Below are positions 43,716-55,763 of a stretch of DNA of 64,000 nucleotides, piece by piece. Made by a program: the position numbers and the translations under genes. The DNA comes from Lactifluus volemus (lineage: Eukaryota > Basidiomycota > Agaricomycetes > Russulales > Russulaceae), in contig WTXI01000007.1 in the NCBI GenBank assembly GCA_022376515.1, positions 620,001-684,000 on the forward strand. Direction: 5' to 3'. The number at the start of each line of letters is the position of its first letter. Position 1 is the stretch's first letter. The notes below the pieces were generated by a model. The model saw nothing but the letters and a program-made list of their open reading frames with translations, did not search any database and was not told where the DNA came from.

Positions 43716-46700
43716 GAGAGGAAAGCTGACAAAGGGGACGGGGGAGGTTCCAACTCAGACTAGATGAACTGGTCGGGGGGGAGGCGTTCGAAATGAATCC
43801 ACATCCATCCTACTTATGACTGTTACAGTCCCACTTATGGTGATCCGTGGCGTCTCCCGTAATGTCCGTTTCATGAAGAGATGTACAGCATGCAGCGAGC
43901 CTCGCCGTTTGTCCATCACTAGGAGGCACTTGCTGCGGATAGCCAAACAACGGGAGTTACCTGGTCCACGGCCAGGGAATGTAACGATGAGGGCCCAGGC
44001 GCCGCGGGCCGATTGAATAATCATACCTACTAACCACCTAATCGGGAAGGTACGATGCACCACAAAAGAATGTGATAACGTACACACACACGTGGTACAA
44101 AAAGTTCGAGTTGTTACCCTGGATCTGTCGGCGCTGTACGTTCAAATGTACGGCGACTTATTGATTTGCAAAATGTGCTTTCTACTTGTCACATGACATA
44201 GATGATACATAGATCCAATCCAGACTAGCGTGTAGGACGAGACCAGCCCCGGAGACATCGCATTCTCATTCATGATGGGCCCTGGTGGGCTGATTGGAAA
44301 TCAGGCCCGCACCATGAAAAAACTCCTCAAACTTCTGTCTTTTGACGAGCTGAGCGGCGCTAGTATGATCTGTAGTCCAATCGGAGCTTCGCGGGCAATC
44401 AGAGAGATGGTCAGCAGCATTCTAAAGACTCGCGGAAATATTTGGGAATGTCACACCCGGTTCTCGGCCCACGACCAGTGCAAGTACGGTGCCAGTGAGA
44501 AGACAATGAATGATAGCAAAACAGTGAGCTGTGAGTCAAGCTGCCAGTGACGGTGCCAATGCTGTGAGTGGTTATTCCCATGCAAAATGTATTACCGATT
44601 ACAAACACCCCGAGCAGTGCGCCCAGGACCATAATCGCCCGTCAAACATAGGCACGAAGAGCTGGGTGTAATAACAATGAGTTTTTGAGTTCCTTGAATG
44701 TTCCGTTGTATCAACACATTCGATGGCGGGTGTATTAGAACCACCGCCGGGCGCGGCCGGAAATCGCGGAAGAATGCGAAAACCACGGACCAGGTGACGG
44801 ACAAATTTCCAGCACAACACCTTTGGTCGAGCTCGACCGAAACAGCATCAGAGAAGGATCTGCTGCGGGGCTGATTGTGCCTAGGATATCGACATGTAGG
44901 CTTGTAACCCTCCGGAAGCCGGAGGAAGTTGGGTGCATGCCAGTGAGCGCGCTGAGCTTCAGGTGAATAGGGGGCACAGAGGCGCGATGAACCGACGAAA
45001 GTTATCATGGTCTGCATGCCGAGTATCGCACGTCGAGTATCTTTTTCAAGTTGCACCAGAAAAGGACATAAACGATGAAAATTTCCCTCTCCACGTCCAG
45101 AGATTATTTTACATTCGGAATTATACTCCATGTGAATTAGCTGCAATTCCAAACTTCTAAGTAGCCCGACAGCATTGGGGAATTTCTCCGGCGTAGAATG
45201 TACCTCCGACTTGGGTGAGAAGATGGGTGAATTGGCTATTTTGGCGTAGAAGGGTGAGCACAACGGAGGAATCGAGATCCGCAGCATCGGAAGCAGGAGG
45301 CTACCGGTGTGAAGATGCAGGGACGGGAGTAGTTGAGCGCTGGAACAAAATGAATCGCGCTATTTGCAGATCTCACCGTTGTACGATTGCAACGCACCAA
45401 TCACCGAAACGCAGGCCAGTACCATTGATCGACAGCTTGAAGCACGGTTACGCTCAATTTACCTTTGGTCGATAACCATCTAGGTAGTGTCAGCGATCAT
45501 TATGACGCCAGATTCTTCGCGATTTGCAATCCAAAGCTGCGATACTTGGACATCGCTAGGGCTGATGTGGATATCGTACCGCTACAGTACTTCGTGGCGA
45601 TTCCACGCTGTTCTCGGGCTCCTCAGATTACGATCTCAGGGCTAGTATCCGAATCCTTTCCGTTCCGGTAGTAATGGTTACCGTGATGCGATCTCAAGAA
45701 TACAGTGAGACCACACATGGGTCCAGTTATTTATGAGTATGAGAAACAAGATGAGAAAGGATCAATCGGCTCCTTTGGCGGCCCGGGCCGAGTCTGAGCT
45801 CTATCCCGGCCCACACTCAATTCTATCACCCGGCCCCGGGGTTCAAGGCATCAATCAAATCTTCTGTTAAACTTGATCTGGTGTGAACTTGAGGGTCGTT
45901 TGTTCTTGCCTCGGAAAAAGGTAACCAACGCGCTAGTTTCATTGAGTGCTGTACGGTCGGCGTTACCGATGCGGCTGTCGCGCGTGTTTCGTTTGCTTCG
46001 TTTCACCCTTCTCGCCCCGTCATTCTCGGCACTTGCACAAAGTCCTGGACTTTCACCTCTCGTCCCATAGCGTGCACTACAGCGGCCACTTCAGCCACGA
46101 TCACACTACGCCCCGCGGGGGTATGGTTCCGTTCCATGTGGTTTCAGCTCCCTTTCATCACCCTTGTCGCTGCTACGTGTCTCGTGTCTCGCGCGCTCCC
46201 TCGTCTCGACTTCTGGTCGGGTCCCCTCCAACCCATAATTTCGGTTTTCCGTAGTCTTCGTACCCGATATCGATCAGTTCGTCATCTTACCACATGTACG
46301 AATCGAACGCGTCGCCACTTAGATTGGCGGCGATGCATAGCTACACGTCCTAAGTTTGAAACGTACTTGAGGACCTCGGAATTGTGCAGCAAAGGAGCAT
46401 TGAAGCGTCGTCGCTGTCTTCCTCGTGTTTGATCACGGTTCTAACTTGGGTCATTGATCCTACCAATCCACTTTCACTTCTTCACTGTCGCCACTCTTTG
46501 GTCTCTGTATTCTCGCTACTTGCTCCTACATCTTCTATCGATATGCGTCCCACGGCAAGCTCCGCTTTAAGCCATTCCTCACTCTCCTTTGGCTCCCCCG
46601 GGTGACCGAGCTACCAAGACATCGTTGCTCTTTGCCCTTATTATTGAAAGGCTTGTTGACTACTATGATGACTCCAAAGACAAGTTGAACTGAACGGTAT

Positions 46701-48122
46701 GAAACTATCCGCGCTTATCACTTTGCGATACCCTGAGACGCCTTGAGTCACAGTCGATGCTGCTTTCATAGTGATCAAAATCTACACCTACTTCGTGAGT
46801 TGTTTCGAGGAGCTAGGGGTACAAGAGAATGTGGACACGAAGCCAATTCTTGACGTAAGCCCCGTTGTTGTGATGTGCTGTCGCAGAGTCTCGACGTGTC
46901 GCCGTGATGCCTTGAACGGCATATCCAATGGGCCCTATAAGTGCGTTATGTAACATTGTTGCGGAGGAGCAGCAAGCCTTCAGGTACGTTAATTGACATG
47001 GAACGATGAAATGAACAGCACACAGTTATTGCAACACGCTCAGGTATTTTAGACGTCACATCTGGCCAAGTGAGGAACTCGGATACCAGGAAGAGCGGGA
47101 TACCAAATCATGATTCTTTGTTACGGCCCTTAGGCCCTCACGGATCATGGCTTCGGGTGCCGGGCACTTCTTTCTCTCTTCGTCAACGCACGTAGTGCCT
47201 GCACTAGCCATGTACAGTGTAATGACCGAGGTTGCCGAAGAGTGTCCAAATACAATTTGTGGACAGATGGGTGGGTGAGAATAGTACGGCATCGGGCTGA
47301 AGGAAGATCTAGAGGAGTGGTGAGGCGGCTATCGCCGATGAGGGCTGCGGAGTAAGTTCAATTGATGCGACGGATGATGATATGTGGAAGATGAGATGAA
47401 ATAGAGATAAGGCATCGAGGAGACGAAGTGACATGAGACTGGATTACCACAGAGGACATCGGTTTTGTTTTGCAATAGAGCTACCGGGACCCTACAAATG
47501 CCATCATGTCGAATGGATCCGCCGGTAGCTAACTAGTAACAGCAAGGTCGCTATCACAGGCTGAATCTCGGGCACGAGATCAAGCTGGCAAATAGAACAC
47601 ACGGATGACCCCAAGCCTGAGGGATCGCCCAGGAACGTTTGCTTTGGTAGAAGTAGAGTCCGGATGACACCATTTTTCTAATCATCGAGGCCCTGAAATT
47701 ATCGATGAATCCGGATTGATATGCGCGAGGGGAAATGGGTGTACTTTGTTGCAATGGTCCTCGATAGACCTCGTATGCACATTATAAAATAGCGACTTTA
47801 TCGTCATATCCCGACGCAAAGCATCTTGCAGCGGCGTGCCGAAGGTCGGCGACGGTTCTCAGAAACGCTTGCGTAGGGCGCATTTCAAAAAACGATAACG
47901 ACGACAAGCTCACCACTTTGGTCGGTCTATCAGTGGGGCTGTCATTGGCATACGGCTCGCCACGCAAGTTCACAAAATCGAGATCAAGACCGAGGAATCG
48001 AGGTTTTGGTCGTTTCCTAGTTAGCTAAGAATGCTGCAGCTCCCCTGTCCGCCTCCTCTTCTCTCCCCTGTCCCACTATTGTCTCCGTACAGCTGTTGAT
48101 CCCGAAAGTCGATGTGTTAACA
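43716..48122. other. 4.4-kb interval without a readable gene
   Basis: No family can be assigned. A minus-strand region around 44430-44640 reads as two hydrophobic segments (VMVLGALLGVFVI and HCFAIIHCLLTGTVLALVV) if an intron of about 70 nt is removed, so a fragment of a membrane protein may lie at about 44270-45290, where a 231-codon minus frame is also open. The plus strand at 45870-46610 is open in several frames because it is pyrimidine-rich. There is no sign of transposase or reverse transcriptase. Accessory or decayed sequence is likely. Confidence 0.4.
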
Positions 48123-50558
48123 ATGTCTAACCCACCACCGCTTTGGTGCTGGGTCTTTGGCGACACTAGCAAACATCCGAGTCGAAGGTTGTTTTCGGTC
48201 CGGATGTCGCATGAAGCAAGCGTTGGCGAACTGAAGAACGCGATCAAAGAAGAGCGACGGCCATTATTCACTCGGATTGATGCCGCCACTCTCGACCTCT
48301 ACAAAATCTCCGTCATAGAGGATAACTTGGACGCAGAATTGGGAGCAGTTGACCTCAATTTTCTCAAGAATCTCAAAGTGCTCCTGCCTAAGAACAAGCT
48401 ATCCCAGGTCTTATCTGATCCCCCTACCGATGACCATGTAGACATCATTGTTGTACTGCCCCCTGGTGGTGAGTGCAAATGATTGTCTGCGCTTATGGTA
48501 TTGACGAAATCCTTTTTTGTTTACTTCTCTCGCCCCTTCACTTTCTCACGTGTGGACCTCTATCTTCATTTCACCTCAACACCCCAGTGTCCCTAACCGA
48601 CGTAAAAATTACCAGGAACGACGTCTCGACGTCCCACAATATCAACCTTCTGCCTTATCTAACGTTCACGGCACCAGCTCGAGGGCAGTTTGGTGGCGAG
48701 GATAATGTCTCGCGTAACGACATTGAGGAACTTAAGAGTCCTACTGAACCACAATTTCTAAGGGACTTGAGATCCAAGCTGCGTCAACGGCGATGGATTA
48801 CATCGACCACGGTAAGATTTTCTTTTATCATCGCCTTCTTGGTGACTACAGTTGTCTAGAATACTATGGGCCTTCCGAAACTATGTGGCGTACGCTTCGG
48901 TTACTACTATGAAGAAAATGTTGCCGAATTGGTCAATAGTGAGAATGCCGACCGTGTAGCTTCCAGCCACGAGCTGTGGCATCTCGCAGGCGCATTTCTA
49001 AACAAAAATTGGGTCTTTTGTAAAAACTCCGCGGATGTCCGAATGGGCTTTGCTCCGTTAGCGTGGTATTTTGAGAGGATCATCGGCAATGAGACAATAT
49101 GTGGATTGTGAGGGTTAACTCTTGTCTACGGTTTCGGATCGCAGAGCGTTCTGATCATATTAACACAGTTCTGAGGAGTGGCCGCTCAGCCTTCTTGTCA
49201 AGGCCCCAGCTGAGAGCAAAACCTATCGCTACACACCGAAAGACTCTTTTTTTTTATTCTTCAAAGGGGAACCCTACCTCCTGGTCGTAGTTCAGTCAGA
49301 TAGGAATGAAGATGGTCGATATAAAATGCTTCTCCAAGCTGCATGTGCCACGAGATTGAGGAATGAGTTACACCGTGATGAGCATGTTTCGCTCATTATC
49401 ACGGCCATGTACATCACCACTGAGGGCCAGATGGAACGATACTTTCTTTTCCCATCCGACTCGGATGTTGGTCACGTATGTTCGTTGACTTTGCTTGGGT
49501 GATTCAGTATTCTCAGCTGTTATTCAGGTCAATTACACCAAGGATGTTTTTTATTTGAAACAGCCGGAGGACTTATTTACCGCTCTCTTTGAGATGTACA
49601 ACTTGGCATCGGTGATTCAAAGCGAAACGAAGCCCCTTAAAGACGTAAAGTTACAAATCTTGGCCCTCGAAGAGCATATTTTGAAGAATTTCAGGGAGAC
49701 ATTCACGTTAAAAGAGATGCAAACAGACGTTTACAATGCTCGCCATGTTTCCGAAGTGTTCACTCAGGCAGGGTACACGTTGGAGTCAGCATCTAATAGC
49801 GACGGCTGGACACCACTAAATGAGGTAAAGGAATTGATGCGTCTGGACTTGTGTATCTGAACTGATGAGGTGACATGCAGTTGAGTCCTGCCATGCGATT
49901 CGGGAAACATTCCAGTGGCACTTCCGTTATCGTGAAGCATCTTCGTTCTCGATGCGATGAACTCTCAATTCTCCAACACCTGAGTTCAATCAAATCTTCA
50001 GAAAATCACACAATTCCCCTGCTCAAATCATTTAGTCTCGACGTCGGGACATTTATCGTGGTCCCCGAATACAACCCTCTGGAACTTGGTCTCCGATTTG
50101 GCGACCTTGGTGGAAAAACTGTAAATCTCAGCAACCAGCTTATAGAAGGTGTTGCGTTTATTCATCGCAACGGCGTCGCCCACCTCGACATTAAGCCACG
50201 AAACATCCTCGTGAGAAGTCAAGACGACCGTCTATATATCATCGACTTTGATATTTCTGTCAGGGTCGACGGACCCAATCATTTCACGGATATATGGTGT
50301 GGGACTGTTGGTTGGATGGCTCCAGAGATTGGTGGCCCGAACCGCCTGTACAGCCCTATCAGGGCTGATCTCTGGTCCTGCGGTCGAGTGATAAGGTACC
50401 TGATAGGCTACAACAGAAGCAAAGAGGCTGAAGAGCTCAAAGCTCTCTCGAGGCGATTGTTGGATCCAAATCCACTAATGCGTCCTTTGCTACATTTACC
50501 AGCATCAGGCGTTCATCGGCCACCGAAACGTAAAGCAAATGCCCTTGAAAATCCCTAG
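48123..50558 (+). CDS. Crinkler-type protein: ubiquitin-like header + nuclease-like core + protein kinase
   Basis: Six exons (48123-48468, 48588-48811, 48860-49107, 49169-49475, 49528-49824, 49881-50558) join in frame to 699 residues with no break. Residues about 1-115 match the Crinkler N-terminal ubiquitin-like domain: PPPLWCWVFGD, LFSVRM, VGELKNAIKEERRP, LDLYKISVIEDNLD and DDHVDIIVVLPPG. Residues about 190-400 resemble the restriction-endonuclease-like domain of Crinklers: SLLVKAPAESKTYRYTP, KGEPYLLVVVQSD, DGRYKMLLQAA, MERYFLF and FEMYNLASVI. Residues about 475-690 are a kinase domain: VIVKHL (ATP-site Lys), HLDIKPRNIL (catalytic Asp about 577), FD in place of FG in the metal motif (IDFDIS), CGTVGWMAPEI and DLWSCGRVI. 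No signal peptide is seen. In this family the header is thought to aid delivery or processing and the C-terminal domain to act on target cells; that role here is inference. Immediate flanks on both sides lack recognisable genes. Confidence 0.87.
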
Positions 50559-52065
50559 GACAAAGTGACTTACTTTCCGATATATAAACAAATTTTGCTT
50601 CTCAGACGGCCTCTTTAATTTCTACCCCAGGCCTGACTAGTACCCGTTAAAATTGTTACCTTTACCATCATCGAACGCAAAAAAGGGCTTTGAAATGGCC
50701 GACTGACTCTTTTTTTTTTCCCACACGTTCTTTCCCGATGCTCACCCCGCACCGTGACGGTGCTGTTCGCATGGATGTCAATTCGCGCCTCAGGACATGT
50801 TTTAAACCGAAGATAAGTTAATCGTTTCCTGATTACAAGACATTTGGTTCGAGAATGTCGTGGGATGCTTTGTTCCTGGCCAAAACCGAGCGTCATCCGC
50901 GTGCACTACTCAGGTGAAAGCTGTTGACGGTAGAAATAGTCGGGGTGGTACAAACGGAAGTACTGAAAGCGGGGAAAGTTTCCCTGCTTGTGAGTTCAAA
51001 TATATTTGAGAAAAGGGATCAGAGGGGCAAAGGGAGGGAGAAAGGGTGAGAGCGGCGGCAAGAGGAAGACAAACGCGAAGAAGTCTCGTAGACGGGTGAT
51101 CTAAGCGAGATAAGGGCGAGATTTTGAAGGAAGAGGAGACTGGAAGACTAAGAAAAACTTGAAGCAGACGAGATTCGAGAACAACTGGTGAGCGGCGTGA
51201 TTTTCGCTGGCTCGTTTGTACATTCCGAAGCTGTATTTATGTACATTCAAGCCATGTAATCTAAAGCGGAAATTCGTCGAGTACGGAGACCTAAGTAAAA
51301 CACGAGGTGAATGGGAGCGAGGAAAACGGTCGTAAAGGTAAGTAAAACTCGTCAGAAGTGAGATGAAAGTGAAAGGAAGGGGCACGAAGATTCTAAGTAA
51401 CTGGGGAACAAAGGGAATGGGGTCTAAATCATGAAAGAAAAGAAGTTAAAACAAAACCTTCGAAGTCGCATGCACCCTCAGAAAGCTTCACGGGATGCTC
51501 GCGGTCTCATCGAGAGGCCGATAGGCCGTTAGCCTAGAACGTGGGCACAGCACGAGTCACAGCACGCAGCCCAAGACGAAAGGAAGAAGAGCTAAGCACA
51601 AAAAGAGGAAAGATGCCAAACAAGGCGAACAATGGGAAACGCGAGGCGAACTAGCACAGAAACGGAGGCGCAGAGACGGGGACACATCAGAACGAGAAGA
51701 AAACAAGGAGAAATCGTCGTGCAACGCGAGGCCGCAGAGGACGGGTCTATGGCCGAGGCGTAGTCGCGTCGTGGCCGAGGGCATCGTGGCCCAGATCGTC
51801 GACAAGACAGGGTCGCAGCGAGCCGGGAAATCTCAGAAATCAAACGAAACTTGGCGAGAACAGGGAGATCGAAGGGATCGCGAGAGCGAGCGGGAAATGC
51901 GTACGGATTGAGACTCCAAGGCCAGCCGCGTGGCTGTCCTTACAGTACAATGTATTTCGAAGAAAGAGGGAATCTAACAACTTACAATTCCAAACACACA
52001 AAAACCAGATACTCGTAATAAAAAGAAAAAGTGAGGTGACTTGGACCATCCGGCGCTGTCCAGAA
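50559..52065. other. Gene-free interval, strongly purine-rich on plus strand
   Basis: No gene recognised. From about 50990 to 51900 the plus strand is rich in G and A, which opens Ser/Leu/Pro/Arg-rich frames on the minus strand that have no motif. It may include a long 3' UTR of NDC80 or simple spacer. Confidence 0.5.
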
Positions 52066-54385
52066 TCAGGAGGGGCCTGCTTCCGCAAAGTCTCGGAGGG
52101 TTTTCAATTGCTGCGAGATCTCCTCCTTGAACATAGCGATCTCAGTGCTGTTCTTTACTATCGCGCGAACAGTCTCGTCTCGCAGGCGCGCCACCTTTTC
52201 GACTTGCTCCCGGTACCTGTATTACAGTTACAGGAAAACGTGAATTAGACGGAATCCACCGATGAGGGTTTTTAGTAGTACGTACGCTATCTGCAGGGCC
52301 TGTAGTCGTGATTTAATGCCAGTGCCACTGGAAAGCGCGGCTGTTCGAGCATGTATAAGGTCCCGCTCGAGTCGCGTTATTTCGGCATTGCTCGCGAGAG
52401 CCTCTCGCTGTGCAACCTATGAAGGTGATATCAAGTCAATTACACGATCGAACTCAGAAAAAAAAGGGGGGACCGACCTCCCGGAGGTCATCAGCCTGTT
52501 CATTTAACACCATCACCTTATTTTCCGTCTCGTTGATTTCATCTTCCAGGTTCTCACACTCCGAAATCAACTGATCGAGTTCATGGTCCACATTGATCCG
52601 CTCATTCTCCACGGCGGCACGTTCACTCCGTTTGCCCGCGATGATGGCGTTGATTGTCGGCTTGATGACTTGGCGAACATCTGGACCTTTTAACAGGTAT
52701 TCTGGTTGGGATGCAGCTGTGTTCAGCTCTACTTGGAGATCAGTATCTTGGAATGGTGGGGGAGCGGGGGGAAGAGTCCTAAATTGGACAGGAGTCTTGT
52801 GTATGCGTCGACGGCCTCCTCAGCGGCGGCCCCACGATTGGCAACAGCAACCTCGAGCGAAAGAATGGTCTTCTGTGATTCGGCGATTTTGAGCTTTAGG
52901 TCTTCTAAACTCCGAGAGAGTTGTTCGTGTTCGGTGTTCATACGGACGACTTCTTCTGGTGATATATTCTGCTCTTTGACAACCTCGGAGAGCCGCTCTT
53001 GTTCTGTTTTCAGCTGTTCTAGATTGGATGCTGACAAGACGAACGGGGTTGGCTTTCATTCGCCTAGGACCTATAGTACTCTCACTCACTCTGTTGCGTA
53101 ATGTCAGTCTTGAGATTCGCGATGTGACTGATGAGGGTTTTCTTTCTTCCTTCCCAACTGCGTATGCACTCTTGAAACTTCTCGCGGTCCCGTTTGAGGA
53201 ATTTGTTGTCAGATAGAAGCTTGTCAATGGGGGCCTTGAAAGGTGTTGATCAGTAGGGTTTGCGGGTATGTGTGTCCGTGCTTACAGGGGTAGTTTGTAG
53301 TTTCTCTAACTCAGCTTTGACTTTCGCAAGCTCTGCCTTCTGCTTTTCTAAATCAGCCTCAATCCGTTCGTTCTTCTTGGCTGGCATGACTCAGTATAGA
53401 AACGAGATGTATGAGAACGAGAAACCTACCATATCGTTCTTCTATCTTTCGTTGTTGATCTTCAAAGATGTCGGAACCTTGGAAAAAAGATTCATACGCT
53501 TCCGCAAAATAGTCAAATGCGAGAGCGGCATGGTGATGGGGATCATCAAACTCCTCGGGAATGATCTCAGAAAACTGTAGTGTGGGATGTTCGCTCTCCA
53601 TGTAATGCAGCCTTCCCTGTGTGTGCGAGCTATAAGAAATATATGAGGGGACAAGCCTTTCACTACGTACCTTACACATGACCGTGAGCCAATGTAGTAC
53701 TCCCAGTAAAGAAGGCCACGAGTGCATACTCGCCGGAGCAGCGAGCCATCTGGGGTCTACTTGTCCGACGAATGGGTAACGAATACACTTTAACGCTAGG
53801 ATGAATTCATCCTCGAACCGCGCCTGATGATCGAACGGGTACACAGGGTCAAGCATCGAGATCAGATACTGAAATATGTTGCGATACTCCTTCCCGGTGA
53901 TGTTCATAAGTGTCTGCATCGACATGTCATACTCGGTGCTCTGGAGCCAGGCAACGATATCCTGACGCATTTTGGTTTGGTACTGGCGATCACGGAGTGG
54001 GCGAGTGTCTTTGAGAGGCTGGATGGAAGCCTGTGAAAGCACGCCTGCTCCACCTCCCCAGAGAGAGCCCCTGCGCGCGCTCCTGTTGAAATAGTTAGTT
54101 ACGCCCCACGTACGTGGGAAGAAAACAATACGAGGAGAGCGGCGTGCGACCATGCTTTGAAGCGCTCGCGAGCAGTGGGTTCGAATTTTGGGACCTAAAG
54201 AGTGATTGTCTGGGGTTCGTCGACGGTACCATTGGGGGTGGGTAGGCACCACGGCTTGCTGGCCCAGCGACAGAGAGTCTCTTATTCTGCGTAGATTTCT
54301 TCATGGCAGACGAGGGCATTGGAATGCCTGATCTTCCGTTATCTTGTGTGGATGTAAGCCCAGTCTTACGCGTGATTTCATTCAT
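52066..54385 (-). CDS. NDC80: Kinetochore protein Ndc80 (Hec1)
   Basis: Core microtubule-binding subunit of the outer kinetochore NDC80 complex. The N-terminal tail is basic and Ser/Pro-rich (RSGIPMPSSAMKKSTQNKRL). The calponin-homology head reads PLRDRQYQTKMRQDIVAWLQ, LMNITGKEYRNIFQYLISML, DPVYPFDHQARFEDEFILAL, KCIRYPFVGQVDPRWLAAPA, MHSWPSLLGVLHWLTVMCK and LAFDYFAEAYESFFQGSD. A very long coiled coil follows (ERIEADLEKQKAELAKVKAE, NLEQLKTEQERLSEVVKEQN, ENERINVDHELDQLISECEN), with the loop after KLLSDNKFLKRDREKFQECI, down to EEISQQLKTLRDFAEAGPS. I chose Met 54385 (MNEITRKTG); an in-frame Met at 54457 would add 24 residues and leave only 117 bp to MOG1. Introns have GT/AG ends and no frame break was found. 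Confidence 0.95.
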
Positions 54386-54574
54386 CGTTTTGAAGAGTAG
54401 GGCGATGAGGCTGGGAAGAGAGTATGTTTGTTGACAGGCGCGAGCAGCGAGCGGCACTTTATACTTTGGGGACTTTGGGGATCATGAACGATCACGTGAT
54501 CGAGTTGATCACGGTACCCTCGACATGTGATAGTGATAAGTTAGCAGCAGATTGGTCTTCCTTGATTCCCAACG
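54386..54574. promoter_or_regulatory. Bidirectional promoter region, NDC80/MOG1
   Basis: 189 bp separate the divergent starts. It contains a palindromic GATCACGTGATC at about 54490-54501 that includes a CACGTG E-box-like core. Two ACTTTGGGGACTTTGGGGA repeats lie beside it. Confidence 0.5.
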
Positions 54575-55233
54575 ATGATGATAAAGCTTGTAAAAACGGA
54601 GCTTTTTGGTGGCGCTATTATCGCTGATTTCCCGGAAACCTTTTTTGATGCCTCGTATGTGATTGATCGTGAATAAAGGCCTGGCACCATTCAGACTATC
54701 TTGACCCAGCCTACTACGTCAAATTCCTGACAACCAGGAGGTCTACCTCTCTTCAGATTCAGATGATAGCATCGTTCTGGAGACTCTTGAAAGGGTTCCT
54801 CGTAGCGACTCTACTGAGGCAGCAATGTCTGAAAATCTGCTCCGACCCCTCCGTAAAACCTTCATGTTTTCATTAATTTCCTTTTAGGTTCCACTTCGAG
54901 TCTCTTGCCCAAGATAACGAGGCAGATTCCTTCTCTGTGAAGGAAGTGCAGATGATTCCCAATGATCGTGGTGACAAGACCCCATCTGCCATCATTCTAA
55001 CGGGTCAGCAAGACGTAAAGAAGTTCAACAAGATCTCGGTGGATGATGTACGGATCTTCCTAGCAATATACAGAATGGAAGAAAAGGGTGTTGATCTTGT
55101 CCTGTCCTTTAATTACCCTATGAAAGCCGGCGATGGCGTCGTTCGCACCGAGGAACAGTACATTACTACTAAACAAGCTTTTCATTCCATCGCTACCAGT
55201 CTGTGCATCGTTGACTTTGATTTATTCAAGTAA
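54575..55233 (+). CDS. MOG1: Ran-interacting protein Mog1
   Basis: Small nuclear protein that binds Ran and assists nucleotide release in nuclear transport. Exons 54575-54654, 54710-54826 and 54888-55233 give 180 residues, the expected size. Conserved parts are KTELFGGAIIADFPETFFDA, LRQIPDNQEVYLSSDSDDSI, VLETLERVP, FESLAQDNEAD and LAIYRMEEKGVDLVLSFNYP, ending IATSLCIVDFDLFK. Two ATGs in a row (54575 and 54578) could both start it. The gene diverges from NDC80. Confidence 0.93.
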
Positions 55234-55763
55234 TCTAGGGCGTTTTAGAAGTTACAAGTGAAGTCTGTATGTTTTGTCTGTCTCGATACCTTCTGTGACT
55301 CAGAATCACACTCGATATCATGGTCGAATCATGGCTCGGCTCACCACTATCATAACCTGGAAACTCGAGTCACGTTCATCCAGGCACACGTATAAGCCTT
55401 TCCAGAACCCCTCTCTTCACATATGTGACATTGAAAAGGGCCAAGGCATTGTCAAGTGTCTGCTCCTGACTCAACTTTACGGGACCCCACCTTCGTCAAA
55501 AAGAGCCTCTCAGGCTAATCAAGCACTCAGCTGACCCTCCACGCGTATGGGGCTCTACGGACGGAACTCAACTATTATGACAGGCTCCAAACTGGCTATA
55601 CCAGCCAAGGGAATATGCAAACTGTGAGAATTGATATATCGATACAAAGTCAGCCGAACCCAACAAGAGAAACGAATATGGTACAGTTTGAGCGCTGTCA
55701 GGCCATAGGATCAAACAACGTTTTTTTACGCCACTCGAAAGTTGCGAGACCCCGCAGAATTTT
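55234..55763. other. Convergent spacer, no gene seen
   Basis: Between the MOG1 stop and the minus-strand ATG38-like stop. Short open frames have no motif. Confidence 0.5.

Noticed and set aside
49169..49290. Frameshift in the Crinkler-type gene near the SGRSAFLSR reading
   Set aside because: Using the acceptor at 49168 places the exon in the frame SEEWPLSLLVKAP, which joins cleanly to both neighbours, so no frameshift is needed.
51101..52088. Several minus-strand frames between the Crinkler gene and NDC80
   Set aside because: All arise from G/A-rich plus-strand sequence. Translations are Arg/Ser/Leu-rich with no conserved pattern.
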